Positions 54,636 to 63,589 of a stretch of 64,000 nucleotides of DNA are shown here, piece after piece. Location: the NCBI GenBank assembly GCA_016716565.1, contig JADJWC010000001.1:248001-312000 (forward strand). Direction: 5' to 3'. The notes under the pieces are model-generated. The model saw nothing but the letters and a program-made list of their open reading frames with translations. It was not told the DNA's origin and ran no database searches. The number at the start of each line of letters is the position of its first letter. The stretch's first letter is position 1. The position numbers and the translations under genes are program-made. The DNA is from a bacterium (GTDB taxonomy: Bacteria > Bacteroidota > Ignavibacteria > Ignavibacteriales > Ignavibacteriaceae).

Positions 54636-54650
54636 AATAATAGAAAGTTT

Positions 54651-57600
54651 ATGAAACTAACAGTTGAAAATTTTAGAAAATTATTAGAAGAGAGAATTCT
54701 TGTTATCGATGGCGCAATGGGCACGATGATCCAGCGCCACAATTTGACGGAAGAAGATTTTCGTGGTGAGCGATTCAAGGATCATCCGCATGATCTTAAG
54801 GGCAATAATGATCTGCTTTCAATTACCCAGCCGGAAATTATAAAAGGAATTCATCGTGCATATTTTGAAGCCGGCGCGGATATCATTGAAACGAATACTT
54901 TTAACGCAAACGGATTTTCTCAAGCTGATTATCACACAGAAGAATTTGTCTACGAAATAAATTTTGAAGCATCAAAAATAGCAAAAGAAGTTACAAAAGA
55001 GTTCAACAGAAAATATCCAAATAAAAATCATTTAGTTGCAGGAGCATTAGGACCAACAAATAAATCTCTTTCACTTTCTCCCAACGTTAACGATCCTGGA
55101 TACCGCGCAGTAACTTTTGACCAGACAGTGTTTGCATATTATGAACAAGCAAGAGGTCTTATTGATGGCGGTGTTGATATAATCCTAATTGAAACGATTT
55201 TCGATACCCTTAATTCAAAGGCTGCAATTTTAGCAGTTCAAAATTATTTGAATGAAAAAAATCTTGAAATTCCTTTAATGATCTCCGGGACGATAGTTGA
55301 CCAAAGCGGAAGAACATTATCAGGACAAACAGTTGAAGCTTTTTATATTTCTGTTTCTCACGTAAAAAACCTTGTTAGTGTCGGTTTGAATTGTGCACTC
55401 GGTGCAAAACAAATGCGACCCTTTGTTGAAGACCTTTCGAATGTGTCAGATAAATTTTTATCGGTTTATCCTAATGCGGGGCTTCCAAACGAAATGGGTG
55501 GTTATGATGAAACACCCCAAATAATGGCAAGCGTGCTCGATGACTTTTTGAAAAGCGGATTTGTAAATATTGTCGGCGGATGCTGCGGAACAACACCAGA
55601 TCACGTTAATGAAATAGCCGGCTTGGTAAAAAATTACAAACCAAGAATTCCGAAAAAGCAGGAGCCTTATTTAAGATTGAGCGGACTTGAGCCTGTTATT
55701 CTTCGACCCGACTCTAATTTTATGAATATAGGAGAAAGAACGAACGTTACTGGTTCAAAAAAGTTTGCTCGTCTCATCAGAGAAAACAAATATGATGAAG
55801 CACTTTCTGTTGCGCGCGATCAGGTAGAGGGCGGGGCGCAGGTTCTTGATATCAATATGGACGAGGGAATGCTTGACTCAGAAGCTGCGATGACTAAGTT
55901 TTTGAATCTTCTTGAAGCAGAGCCGGATATTGCGAAGCTTCCTATAATGATTGATTCATCAAAGTGGACAGTAATAGAAGCGGGATTAAAATGTCTTCAA
56001 GGCAAAGGAATTGTAAACTCAATTTCTTTGAAAGAAGGCGAAGAGGTTTTTAAAGAACATGCCAGAAAAGTATTAAGCTACGGTGCGGCAGTAATTGTGA
56101 TGGCATTCGATGAAAAAGGTCAGGCAGATACTTTTCAAAGACGAATACAAATATGCAAACGTGCTTATGATATTCTAACAAAAGAAATTGGTTTTCCTCC
56201 ACAGGATGTAATTTTCGATCCCAATATTCTTGCAATCGCAACAGGAATCGAAGAACACAATAATTATGCTGTTGATTATATAGATGCAACAAGATGGATA
56301 AAGCAAAATCTTCCACTTGCAAAAGTGAGCGGAGGAGTAAGCAATCTTTCATTTTCATTCCGCGGTAACGATGTCGTTCGTGAAGCAATGCATTCGGCAT
56401 TTCTATTCCATGCTATCAAAGCTGGAATGGATATGGGAATTGTTAATGCCGGTCAGCTCGAAGTTTATGAAGAAATTCCAAAAGATCTTCTTGAAAAAGT
56501 TGAAGATGTAATTTTGAATAGAAGACCAGATGCGACCGAAAGATTAATAGAGTTTGCCGAAACAATTAAGAAGAAAGATAAGGCAGAAGAGAAAAAAGAC
56601 GAATGGCGCACTCTTCCTGTTGAAGAAAGGCTGAAACATGCGCTGATCAAAGGAATTGTTTATCACATTGATGGAGACGTGGAAGAAGCCAGACTAAAAT
56701 ATTCTCAGCCTCTTGAAATTATTGAGGGACCGCTGATGGCGGGAATGAATGTCGTCGGTGATTTGTTTGGTGCTGGCAAAATGTTTTTGCCGCAGGTTGT
56801 TAAGAGTGCAAGAGTGATGAAAAAAGCGGTAGCGATACTTGAACCCTACATCAATGCCCATCCCCCGTCCCCTTCCCGAAGGGAAGAGGCAGAAATGAAG
56901 AAACCCGCAACGTATAATGAGTATGGGTATCAAACGGCTGATCCAATTTTATATTCTATGCTGAAGAAGTTTGCCGAATCTCATCGAGAAAAACCAACAA
57001 CTTCTGAATTAATTCTATGGGAACAGCTTAAATCAAAAACTCTTAATAATTATAAATTCCGAAGACAGCATATTATTGGACAATACATAGCAGATTTTGT
57101 CTGCCTTTCGAAAAAACTGATAATTGAATTGGATGGGTTAATTCATCAATTACCAGAGAATCGGGAATCAGATGAGATAAGAACTAATTGGCTAAATGGT
57201 CAAGGATTTAAAGTAATCAGGTTTAAAAATGAAGAAGTGATAAATGAGATTGATAAAGTATTAGAAAAAATTCAGAATGCTTTTAATTCAAACGATTTAG
57301 AATTAAAAATGAGTTCCACCCTCTCCTTCGGAGAGGGACGGGGAGAGGCCGGTAGGATTTTATTAGCCACCGTTAAAGGCGACGTCCACGATATAGGCAA
57401 AAACATTGTCGGCGTTGTGCTTGGTTGCAACAACTATGAAGTTATTGATATGGGAGTGATGGTTCATTCGGATAAAATATTACAGACAGCACTTGATGAA
57501 AAAGTAGACATTATCGGACTCAGCGGATTAATAACTCCTTCACTTGATGAAATGGTGCATGTTGCAAAGGAAATGGATAGAAGGGAAATGAATCTTCCAT

Positions 57601-58802
57601 TGCTGATAGGAGGCGCAACAACATCGCGAGTTCATACTGCAGTAAAGATCGCACCGAATTATAGCGGCACGGTTATTCATGTGCTGGATGCTTCGCGAAG
57701 CGTTCCGGTTGTCTCTAATCTGCTGAGCGAAAACGAAGAAGAGAGAAAGAAATTTATTCTATCATTCAAAGAAGAATACTCAAAGCTGAGAGAAGATTAT
57801 GCTAAAAAACAGTCAGATAAAAATTTCATTTCGCTTGAGGAAGCTAGAAACAACAGACTAAAAGTTGATTGGGGAAAAACAAAGATCAAAAAACCAAATA
57901 AGCTCGGCGTAACAACCCTGAAAGATTATACTCTCTCGACACTAAGAAACTATATTGACTGGACGCCTTTTTTTATGACCTGGGAATTGAAAGGAAAGTA
58001 TCCTTCAATTTTTGAAGATAAGTCGGTTGGAACAGAAGCAAAAAAACTTTTTGAAGATGCGAATAATCTTTTAGACAAAGTAATAAACGAAAAGCTTCTT
58101 GCTGCAAACGGAGTTGTTGGGTTATTTCCCGCAAACTCTGTCGGAGTTGATGATATAGAAGTTTATACCGATGAATCAAGAAGCGGAGTAAAAAGAGTTC
58201 TTCATACAATAAGACAGCAGATGCAAAAATCTTCCGGCGAACCAAATATTGCCCTTTCTGATTTTGTTGCTCCAAAAGAAACTCAAGTTAAAGATTATAT
58301 TGGAATGTTTGCCGTTACAGCCGGAATCGGAATTGAGAGGCTTGTTGAAAAATTTGAAAAAGAACACGACGATTATAATAGCATAATGATTAAGGCAATT
58401 GCTGACAGACTAGCCGAAGCATTTGCCGAACATCTTCACGAAGTCGTTAGAAAAGAGTACTGGGGATATGCAGAAGATGAAAATTTTTCAAACGAAGATC
58501 TGATAAAAGAAAAGTATGCCGGTATTCGTCCGGCACCCGGCTATCCGGCTCAACCCGATCATACAGAAAAGCCAATTATCTTTTCTTTGCTTGATATTGA
58601 AAAGAACACGGGAATAAAACTAACAGAAAGCCTTGCAATGTATCCTGCCGCAAGTGTGTGTGGTCTTTACTTCTCTCATCCGGAAGCAAAATATTTTACA
58701 GTTGGTAAGATTGGAAAAGACCAGGTTCTCGATTATCATCGCCGCAAAGGAATGAGCGTTGAAGAAATTGAAAGATGGCTGAGTCCAATATTGAATTATT
58801 AA
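54651..58802 (+). CDS. metH: Cobalamin-dependent methionine synthase with in-frame DUF559 insertion
   Basis: MetH methylates homocysteine using methyl-folate and cobalamin. From the ATG at 54651 the product is 1383 residues (the frame is open from 54600 but that part is a repeat). Domains in order: homocysteine domain with zinc ligands Cys248, Cys311, Cys312; pterin-binding domain (NFMNIGERTNVTGSKKFARL, about residue 360); cobalamin cap (about 640-735); an insertion at residues 737-901; the cobalamin-binding domain with axial His913 (DVHDIGKN); and a complete SAM-activation domain ending near 1383. Minus the insertion the length is about 1218, normal for MetH. The SAM-I riboswitch upstream fits methionine control. 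Catalytic residues I can see are intact. Confidence 0.95.
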   Translation: MKLTVENFRKLLEERILVIDGAMGTMIQRHNLTEEDFRGERFKDHPHDLKGNNDLLSITQPEIIKGIHRAYFEAGADIIETNTFNANGFSQADYHTEEFVYEINFEASKIAKEVTKEFNRKYPNKNHLVAGALGPTNKSLSLSPNVNDPGYRAVTFDQTVFAYYEQARGLIDGGVDIILIETIFDTLNSKAAILAVQNYLNEKNLEIPLMISGTIVDQSGRTLSGQTVEAFYISVSHVKNLVSVGLNCALGAKQMRPFVEDLSNVSDKFLSVYPNAGLPNEMGGYDETPQIMASVLDDFLKSGFVNIVGGCCGTTPDHVNEIAGLVKNYKPRIPKKQEPYLRLSGLEPVILRPDSNFMNIGERTNVTGSKKFARLIRENKYDEALSVARDQVEGGAQVLDINMDEGMLDSEAAMTKFLNLLEAEPDIAKLPIMIDSSKWTVIEAGLKCLQGKGIVNSISLKEGEEVFKEHARKVLSYGAAVIVMAFDEKGQADTFQRRIQICKRAYDILTKEIGFPPQDVIFDPNILAIATGIEEHNNYAVDYIDATRWIKQNLPLAKVSGGVSNLSFSFRGNDVVREAMHSAFLFHAIKAGMDMGIVNAGQLEVYEEIPKDLLEKVEDVILNRRPDATERLIEFAETIKKKDKAEEKKDEWRTLPVEERLKHALIKGIVYHIDGDVEEARLKYSQPLEIIEGPLMAGMNVVGDLFGAGKMFLPQVVKSARVMKKAVAILEPYINAHPPSPSRREEAEMKKPATYNEYGYQTADPILYSMLKKFAESHREKPTTSELILWEQLKSKTLNNYKFRRQHIIGQYIADFVCLSKKLIIELDGLIHQLPENRESDEIRTNWLNGQGFKVIRFKNEEVINEIDKVLEKIQNAFNSNDLELKMSSTLSFGEGRGEAGRILLATVKGDVHDIGKNIVGVVLGCNNYEVIDMGVMVHSDKILQTALDEKVDIIGLSGLITPSLDEMVHVAKEMDRREMNLPLLIGGATTSRVHTAVKIAPNYSGTVIHVLDASRSVPVVSNLLSENEEERKKFILSFKEEYSKLREDYAKKQSDKNFISLEEARNNRLKVDWGKTKIKKPNKLGVTTLKDYTLSTLRNYIDWTPFFMTWELKGKYPSIFEDKSVGTEAKKLFEDANNLLDKVINEKLLAANGVVGLFPANSVGVDDIEVYTDESRSGVKRVLHTIRQQMQKSSGEPNIALSDFVAPKETQVKDYIGMFAVTAGIGIERLVEKFEKEHDDYNSIMIKAIADRLAEAFAEHLHEVVRKEYWGYAEDENFSNEDLIKEKYAGIRPAPGYPAQPDHTEKPIIFSLLDIEKNTGIKLTESLAMYPAASVCGLYFSHPEAKYFTVGKIGKDQVLDYHRRKGMSVEEIERWLSPILNY
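56858..57352 (+). mobile_element. In-frame DUF559 endonuclease element inside metH
   Basis: About 495 bp inserted in the MetH linker without breaking the frame. The ends are GC-rich palindromes placed inversely: CCCCGTCCC plus CTTCCC-GAA-GGGAAG on the left (56863-56886), and CCCTCTCC-TTC-GGAGAGGG plus GGGACGGGG on the right (57319-57343). Between them an open frame from its own ATG (56895) encodes a DUF559 domain: KPTTSELILWEQLK, YKFRRQHIIGQYIADFVC, LIIELDGLIH, then FKVIRFKNEEV. The acidic residues Glu786, Asp815, Glu826, Asp828 match a PD-(D/E)XK-like nuclease core. No Hint/intein splicing motif is seen. Element boundaries are approximate. Confidence 0.88.
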
Positions 58803-58894
58803 ATGTCGGAACCGAAGATTTCTTTTGGCAAAATCGCTTTTCGCATCTAACTTTCGCTCCAAAAACTCTTCAATTTTAAATCCGGAGAAACCAA

Positions 58895-60181
58895 ATGACA
58901 GAGAACATCCCCGCTAAAAAGCCTGGCATATCATCCTTCTCAAAAAATTACTGGATAGTAATATTAATGGAATTTTTTGAAAGAGGATCCTATTATGGAA
59001 TGATGAGTATTCTCTCTGTTTATATGACAGATCAGCTTGAATTTTCTAAAGAAAGTGTTGGAGTTATTAAAAGCACAATTCAGCCGCTGCTTTATATTCT
59101 GCCGATTTTATCCGGTGCAATCGGTGAGAGGTTTGGTTACAGGAAGACATTGATTTTTGCTTTTATCTTTTTAGGGCTTGGATATTTTCTGACAAGTCAG
59201 ACAACTGAATATGCAATGGTTTTTGCAAGCTTAATTGTTATGGCAGTCGGTGCCGGCGCATTTAAACCTATGATCTCTGGAACAATTGCAAGAGAAACCA
59301 ACGAAACCAACAGCACGCTGGGATTTGGAATTTTTTATTGGTCAATAAATTTGGGTGCGTTTTTATTTCCGCTTATTCTGGTTCCTTATATTATAAGTAC
59401 ATTCGGCTGGCAATACGTAATGTTAGCCTCCGCAATAGGAACAGCATCAATGTTGATTCCCACACTTCTTGTTTACAAAGAACCCAAAAAACCGGAGAAC
59501 ACAAAAACCATAGGCGAGGTTTTAAAAGGCGCCGTGATGGTTTTAACTGATGTCCGCTTTATCGGGCTGATAGTTATTTACTCCGGATTCTGGATTCTTT
59601 ATTTCCAGATGTTTGATTCTGTGTTATGGTATGTTCAGAAATATGTCGATGCTACATCGGTGAACAATTTTGTGAATGGGCTCTTCAGTGGTGTTGGGAT
59701 TGATTTAAACTGGAAGTTTGACATTGAACATGTTACCGTAATTAATGCAGGAACAATTATTTTGCTGCAAATAGTTGTTTCAAACATTGTTAAACATACC
59801 AAGGCGCTTCCAACAATGATTGCAGGAATTGGAATGGGAACTATTGGAATGGCAATACTTGCAATCAACACGAACATCTGGGTTTTCATGCTTGGGATAG
59901 TAATATTCTCGATAGGTGAAATGACAGCACATCCCAAATTTATCAGCTACGTTGGACTCATCGCTCCCGAAGATAAAAAAGCTCTTTATCTCGGTTACGC
60001 ATTTCTTTATGGTGTGCTCGGAAGTTTTATCGGCGGAATTCTTGGCGCAAATCTTTATGTGCACTTTGTTGATAATCTAAACCAACCAAGCACATTGTGG
60101 ATTATCTTTTCAATGATCGGCGTTGTTACTATTATCGGACTGATTTTATATAATAAATTTCTTGCGCCAAAGAAATATTAA
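58895..60181 (+). CDS. POT/PTR family proton-coupled oligopeptide transporter (second copy)
   Basis: A 428-residue, 12-helix major-facilitator protein with the POT proton motif EFFERGSYYG near residue 29. The helix-4 region GAGAFKPMISGTIARETNET and the loop ERFGYRKTL are present. It is related to the transporter at 4692 but diverged, and has an extra loop near residue 265 (DLNWKFDIEHVTVIN). The ATG has a ribosome binding site (GGAGA). It follows metH by about 90 bp and may share its transcript. Confidence 0.87.
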   Translation: MTENIPAKKPGISSFSKNYWIVILMEFFERGSYYGMMSILSVYMTDQLEFSKESVGVIKSTIQPLLYILPILSGAIGERFGYRKTLIFAFIFLGLGYFLTSQTTEYAMVFASLIVMAVGAGAFKPMISGTIARETNETNSTLGFGIFYWSINLGAFLFPLILVPYIISTFGWQYVMLASAIGTASMLIPTLLVYKEPKKPENTKTIGEVLKGAVMVLTDVRFIGLIVIYSGFWILYFQMFDSVLWYVQKYVDATSVNNFVNGLFSGVGIDLNWKFDIEHVTVINAGTIILLQIVVSNIVKHTKALPTMIAGIGMGTIGMAILAINTNIWVFMLGIVIFSIGEMTAHPKFISYVGLIAPEDKKALYLGYAFLYGVLGSFIGGILGANLYVHFVDNLNQPSTLWIIFSMIGVVTIIGLILYNKFLAPKKY

Positions 60182-60339
60182 TCGCGTAGTTCTCGAAGGT
60201 ACTTTAAAGCAGAGGAAAAATCGGGTTAATAGTATTTCGGTTGCTTGTTCTGGATATTAATTCGATCTTTATCTTGGTGTCGGCTGACTATTAACTAAAT
60301 TTTTCTTTTGGGCCAAACAATTATATCGGGAATTTTCTT

Positions 60340-61338
60340 TTAGATGTTTATCAGCTTTTTATTGCCAAACGGATCTTCTCTGTCTTCCTGGAAATAAGGT
60401 CGGTAAAAATCATGACTTTCCATTTCCTGAATCCAGCCGTTTTCCAAACCATATTTATCAAGCAATTGTGTTACGCGTTCGAACTCTGAGTATCGTACGG
60501 ATCTGTTTAAAAGTATATTTCTTTCAGCGCGATTAGTTGGATAATACTGAGCCATTAATGAAATATGAATTTTCGGATCGAGCTCAGAAATAAACTTGAA
60601 GACTTCTTCTGAATCAGCCAGACCGTTTGGCAGCACAAGATGGCGAATGATCAGCCCTCTAGCGACAACTTCGTTATTATAAATTAATTCACTGCCAACC
60701 TGTTCATACATTTCAGTGATTGCAAGTTTTACTTTGTCAAAATAGTCGGGCACTTTTGAGTAACGTCGTCCATAATCATTATTGCCGTATTTGAAATCCG
60801 GAAGGTAGATATCAATCACATCTTTGTAAAGTTTTAAAACTTCAACCGAATCATAACCGTTTGTGTTATAAATGATCGGAAGATTTAAACCTTTGTCAGA
60901 AGCGATCTTTATTGATTTGAGAATTGGTACCGCAAAATGAGTTGGAGAAACCAATCCAATATTGTGGCAATTTCTATTTTGTAGCTCAATCATAATTTCA
61001 GAGAGTCTCTCAATTGAAACTTCATTTTTAATCTCCGCTTTGGAATTTTGGCTGATTACAAAATTCTGGCAATAGTCACAGTGAAGATTACAGTTGCCGA
61101 AGAAAATATTTCCTGCGCCGTTAGTTCCTGAAAGAACCGGTTCTTCTCCAAAGTGAGAAGTGTAAGAAGAAACAATCGGTAAATCTCTGCTCTGACAGGT
61201 TCCAAGTTCGCCTTTGCTTCTGTCGGCGAGACAATTTCGCGGACAACTGGTGCAGCTTTTAATAATTTCATCTGCGCGAGCTAAACGTCGGGCAAAATCT
61301 TCTTCAGAAATATTTTTGTAAGATGGAATAAAGCTCAT
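60340..61338 (-). CDS. Radical SAM protein, PflA-like (COG1313 type)
   Basis: A 332-residue radical SAM protein. The iron-sulfur motif is CNLHCDYC (CxxxCxxC) in GNIFFGNCNLHCDYCQNF, near residue 87. A preceding cysteine-rich segment, SCTSCPRNCLADRSKGELGT, is the family's N-terminal zinc or cluster motif. This matches the uncharacterised PflA homologues; the substrate could be a glycyl-radical enzyme or another protein, but none is adjacent. It stands alone between divergent/convergent neighbours. Confidence 0.85.
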   Translation of the reverse strand: MSFIPSYKNISEEDFARRLARADEIIKSCTSCPRNCLADRSKGELGTCQSRDLPIVSSYTSHFGEEPVLSGTNGAGNIFFGNCNLHCDYCQNFVISQNSKAEIKNEVSIERLSEIMIELQNRNCHNIGLVSPTHFAVPILKSIKIASDKGLNLPIIYNTNGYDSVEVLKLYKDVIDIYLPDFKYGNNDYGRRYSKVPDYFDKVKLAITEMYEQVGSELIYNNEVVARGLIIRHLVLPNGLADSEEVFKFISELDPKIHISLMAQYYPTNRAERNILLNRSVRYSEFERVTQLLDKYGLENGWIQEMESHDFYRPYFQEDREDPFGNKKLINI

Positions 61339-61487
61339 CCGATTATAAATTAATAATCAGCAGTAATTTTTCAATGCTAAATTAACATTCTGCACAGATA
61401 ATTTAAGCGATCAATTTTATACTCAAAGTTGAATTTTAATCAAATAATGGTTATGATTGAAAAAAATAACAATCTCAAGGGAATATT

Positions 61488-62408
61488 ATGCAGACAATTT
61501 TAGGCTCGACAGGAGTTATTGGCAAAGAGCTTGCTAAAGCATTGCCCGAATACACAAATGAAATCAGGTTGGTGAGCCGCAACCCCCAAAAAGTTAATAA
61601 TAGCGACGTGCTGGTTAGTGCAAATCTGCTAAATTCTGAAGAAATCATTAAAGCCGTTGAGGGATCTGAAGTAGTCTATTTAACTGCCGGAATACAGTAC
61701 GATATAAAAGTATGGAGGAAAGACTGGCCCATAATAATGAAGAACGTTATTGAAGCGTGTAAGAAAAACAAAAGCAAATTTATTTTCTTTGATAATGTTT
61801 ATTCTTATGGAAAAGTTGATGGATGGATGACGGAAGAAACTTCGGTAAAACCCGACAGTGAAAAAGGAAAAGTAAGAGCAAAGCTAAATGAAATGATAAT
61901 GAACGAAGTAAAGCAGGGAAACCTTAAAGCGATAATAGCAAAAGCCGCAGACTTTTATGGACCTAATACACCGCTAAGTTTTGTAAACATTATGGTTTTC
62001 GAGAATTATAAAAAAGGAAAGAAAGCACAGTGGATGCTTGATGTTAACAAAAAGCATTCATTTACTTATACTCCGGATGCGGGAAGGGGAACAGCAATTC
62101 TTGGTAATACAGATTCTGCCTACAATCAAATCTGGCATTTACCAACAAACAAAAACGTACTAAACGGAAAAGAGTTTGTTGAACTTGCTGCAAAAGCGAT
62201 GAAAGTTAAGCCTGAATATATGGTCGTTAAAAAGTGGATGCTTTCAATGCTCGGATTGTTTAACAAGGTAATAAAAGAAAACAACGAAATGCTTTACCAA
62301 AATGAATTCGATTATCTTTTTGACAGTACAAAATTTGAAAAAGCATTTAATTATAAGCCAATTAGTTATGAAGAGGGAATTATCGAAACTGTCAAACAGA
62401 TAAAATAG
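61488..62408 (+). CDS. NAD-dependent epimerase/dehydratase family protein
   Basis: A 306-residue extended short-chain dehydrogenase. The nucleotide-binding loop is ILGSTGVIGKELAKAL (a variant of TGxxGxxG), then FFDNVYSYGKVDG and AKAADFYGPNTP in the usual positions; the classical YxxxK catalytic tyrosine is not obvious, so it may belong to an atypical branch that reduces or binds rather than epimerises. Substrate unknown. A small membrane-protein gene follows after 25 bp. Confidence 0.8.
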   Translation: MQTILGSTGVIGKELAKALPEYTNEIRLVSRNPQKVNNSDVLVSANLLNSEEIIKAVEGSEVVYLTAGIQYDIKVWRKDWPIIMKNVIEACKKNKSKFIFFDNVYSYGKVDGWMTEETSVKPDSEKGKVRAKLNEMIMNEVKQGNLKAIIAKAADFYGPNTPLSFVNIMVFENYKKGKKAQWMLDVNKKHSFTYTPDAGRGTAILGNTDSAYNQIWHLPTNKNVLNGKEFVELAAKAMKVKPEYMVVKKWMLSMLGLFNKVIKENNEMLYQNEFDYLFDSTKFEKAFNYKPISYEEGIIETVKQIK

Positions 62409-62433
62409 AATTTTTGGTTTAACGAAGAGAGCA

Positions 62434-62859
62434 ATGAAATCTAAAAAACCAAAATTAGTTATAGTTCTAATTGTTTCTGTTTTCTTTCAAGCATTAAGCG
62501 GATTGGGAGGTGGTGTTTTTCTTATTACTGATTCAACCGGGGAAACATTAAAATTACCCTTGAGCTTTTTAAAAAACTCTCCTTTTTCCGATTATCTTAT
62601 TCCGGGAATAATTTTATTTACAGTGCTGGGCGTTTATCCACTTATCGTTACAGCGGGATTGTGGAAAAGAAAATATTGGGGCTGGTTAGGAAGCTTACTG
62701 TTGGGTGCAGCTCTTTTAATTTGGATAATAGTTGAAATTATAATTATAGGGTGTCAGCCTAATCCTCCGCTGCAATTGATTTATGGAATACTTGGCATTG
62801 TTATTTTAGTAATGACTAGTTTATCGAGTGTGAAAAAGTTTTACTCTGCAAGAAAATAA
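62434..62859 (+). CDS. Small integral membrane protein
   Basis: A 141-residue protein with four predicted helices (about 8-30, 48-70, 75-97 and 110-130). No family signature is recognised; helix 3 contains GWLGSLLLGAALLIWIIVEI and a lone CQPNPPLQ loop. It directly follows the epimerase gene on the same strand, so the two may be co-expressed. Function unknown. Confidence 0.7.
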   Translation: MKSKKPKLVIVLIVSVFFQALSGLGGGVFLITDSTGETLKLPLSFLKNSPFSDYLIPGIILFTVLGVYPLIVTAGLWKRKYWGWLGSLLLGAALLIWIIVEIIIIGCQPNPPLQLIYGILGIVILVMTSLSSVKKFYSARK

Positions 62860-62954
62860 AACAAAAAGTTTGCCGCTGGTTTTTTAATATTACGGCAATT
62901 AAATTCAAAAAGTTAATAGGCTTACCATTATCTGTTAATTAAAACGATATCGAT

Positions 62955-63584
62955 ATGAAATTACTTAAAGAAGATATTTTAGTTTTTGAAAAACTCTATC
63001 GTGCAGCTTTCGTTAATTCACTTTCGGGATTTAAGAGTGCCAATCTTATCGGAACAATTTCCAAAGAAGGAAAAACAAATCTGGCAATTTTCAATTCCGT
63101 AATTCACGTTGGAGCAAATCCTCCGTTGATGGGATTTTTAATGCGTCCGGTTTCTGTTGAAAGACATACCTACACCAATATCAAAGAGACAAATTACTTT
63201 ACTATAAATCATATTAACAAAGAAATATTCAAACAAGCTCACCAAACATCTGCACGATACGAGAAAGATATTTCCGAGTTCGATGCTTGCGGACTTACTC
63301 AGGAATACACAGAGACTTTTAAAGCTCCGTTCGTTAAAGAATCAAAAATAAAAATCGGCTTAAAGTTTTTAGAAGAGCAGGAAATTAAATCTAATGGAAC
63401 AATTTTTATAGTTGGAGAAATTCTTGAAGTAATTATTCCCGATGATATTGTTTTGACGGATGGATTTGTTGATATTGAAAAAACCGGGACAATTGCAATC
63501 AGCGGATTAGATAGTTACCATGAAACAAAAAAGCTATCACGATTATCGTACGCAAAACCGGGAATCGAACCTAAAGAGACATAA
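62955..63584 (+). CDS. Flavin reductase-like FMN-binding split-barrel protein
   Basis: A 209-residue protein of the flavin reductase/NADH-FMN oxidoreductase domain. The segment NLAIFNSVIHVGANPPLMGF (residues about 42-61) and RPVSVERHTYTNIKETNYFT match the FMN-binding pattern, and SARYEKDISEFDACGLT follows. It should bind FMN; partner oxygenase or acceptor is not visible. It converges on purE. Confidence 0.83.
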   Translation: MKLLKEDILVFEKLYRAAFVNSLSGFKSANLIGTISKEGKTNLAIFNSVIHVGANPPLMGFLMRPVSVERHTYTNIKETNYFTINHINKEIFKQAHQTSARYEKDISEFDACGLTQEYTETFKAPFVKESKIKIGLKFLEEQEIKSNGTIFIVGEILEVIIPDDIVLTDGFVDIEKTGTIAISGLDSYHETKKLSRLSYAKPGIEPKET

Positions 63585-63589
63585 AAATT

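Noticed and set aside
54600..54650. Upstream start of metH at 54600
   Set aside because: These 17 codons are translated from the right arm of the REP-like palindrome; MetH homology begins after the ATG at 54651.
56895..57300. DUF559 insertion in metH as an intein or intron
   Set aside because: There is no N-terminal Cys/Ser splice block, no Hint-domain motif and no C-terminal His-Asn pair. The reading frame continues through the whole insertion, which also argues against an intron, though RNA data could change this.
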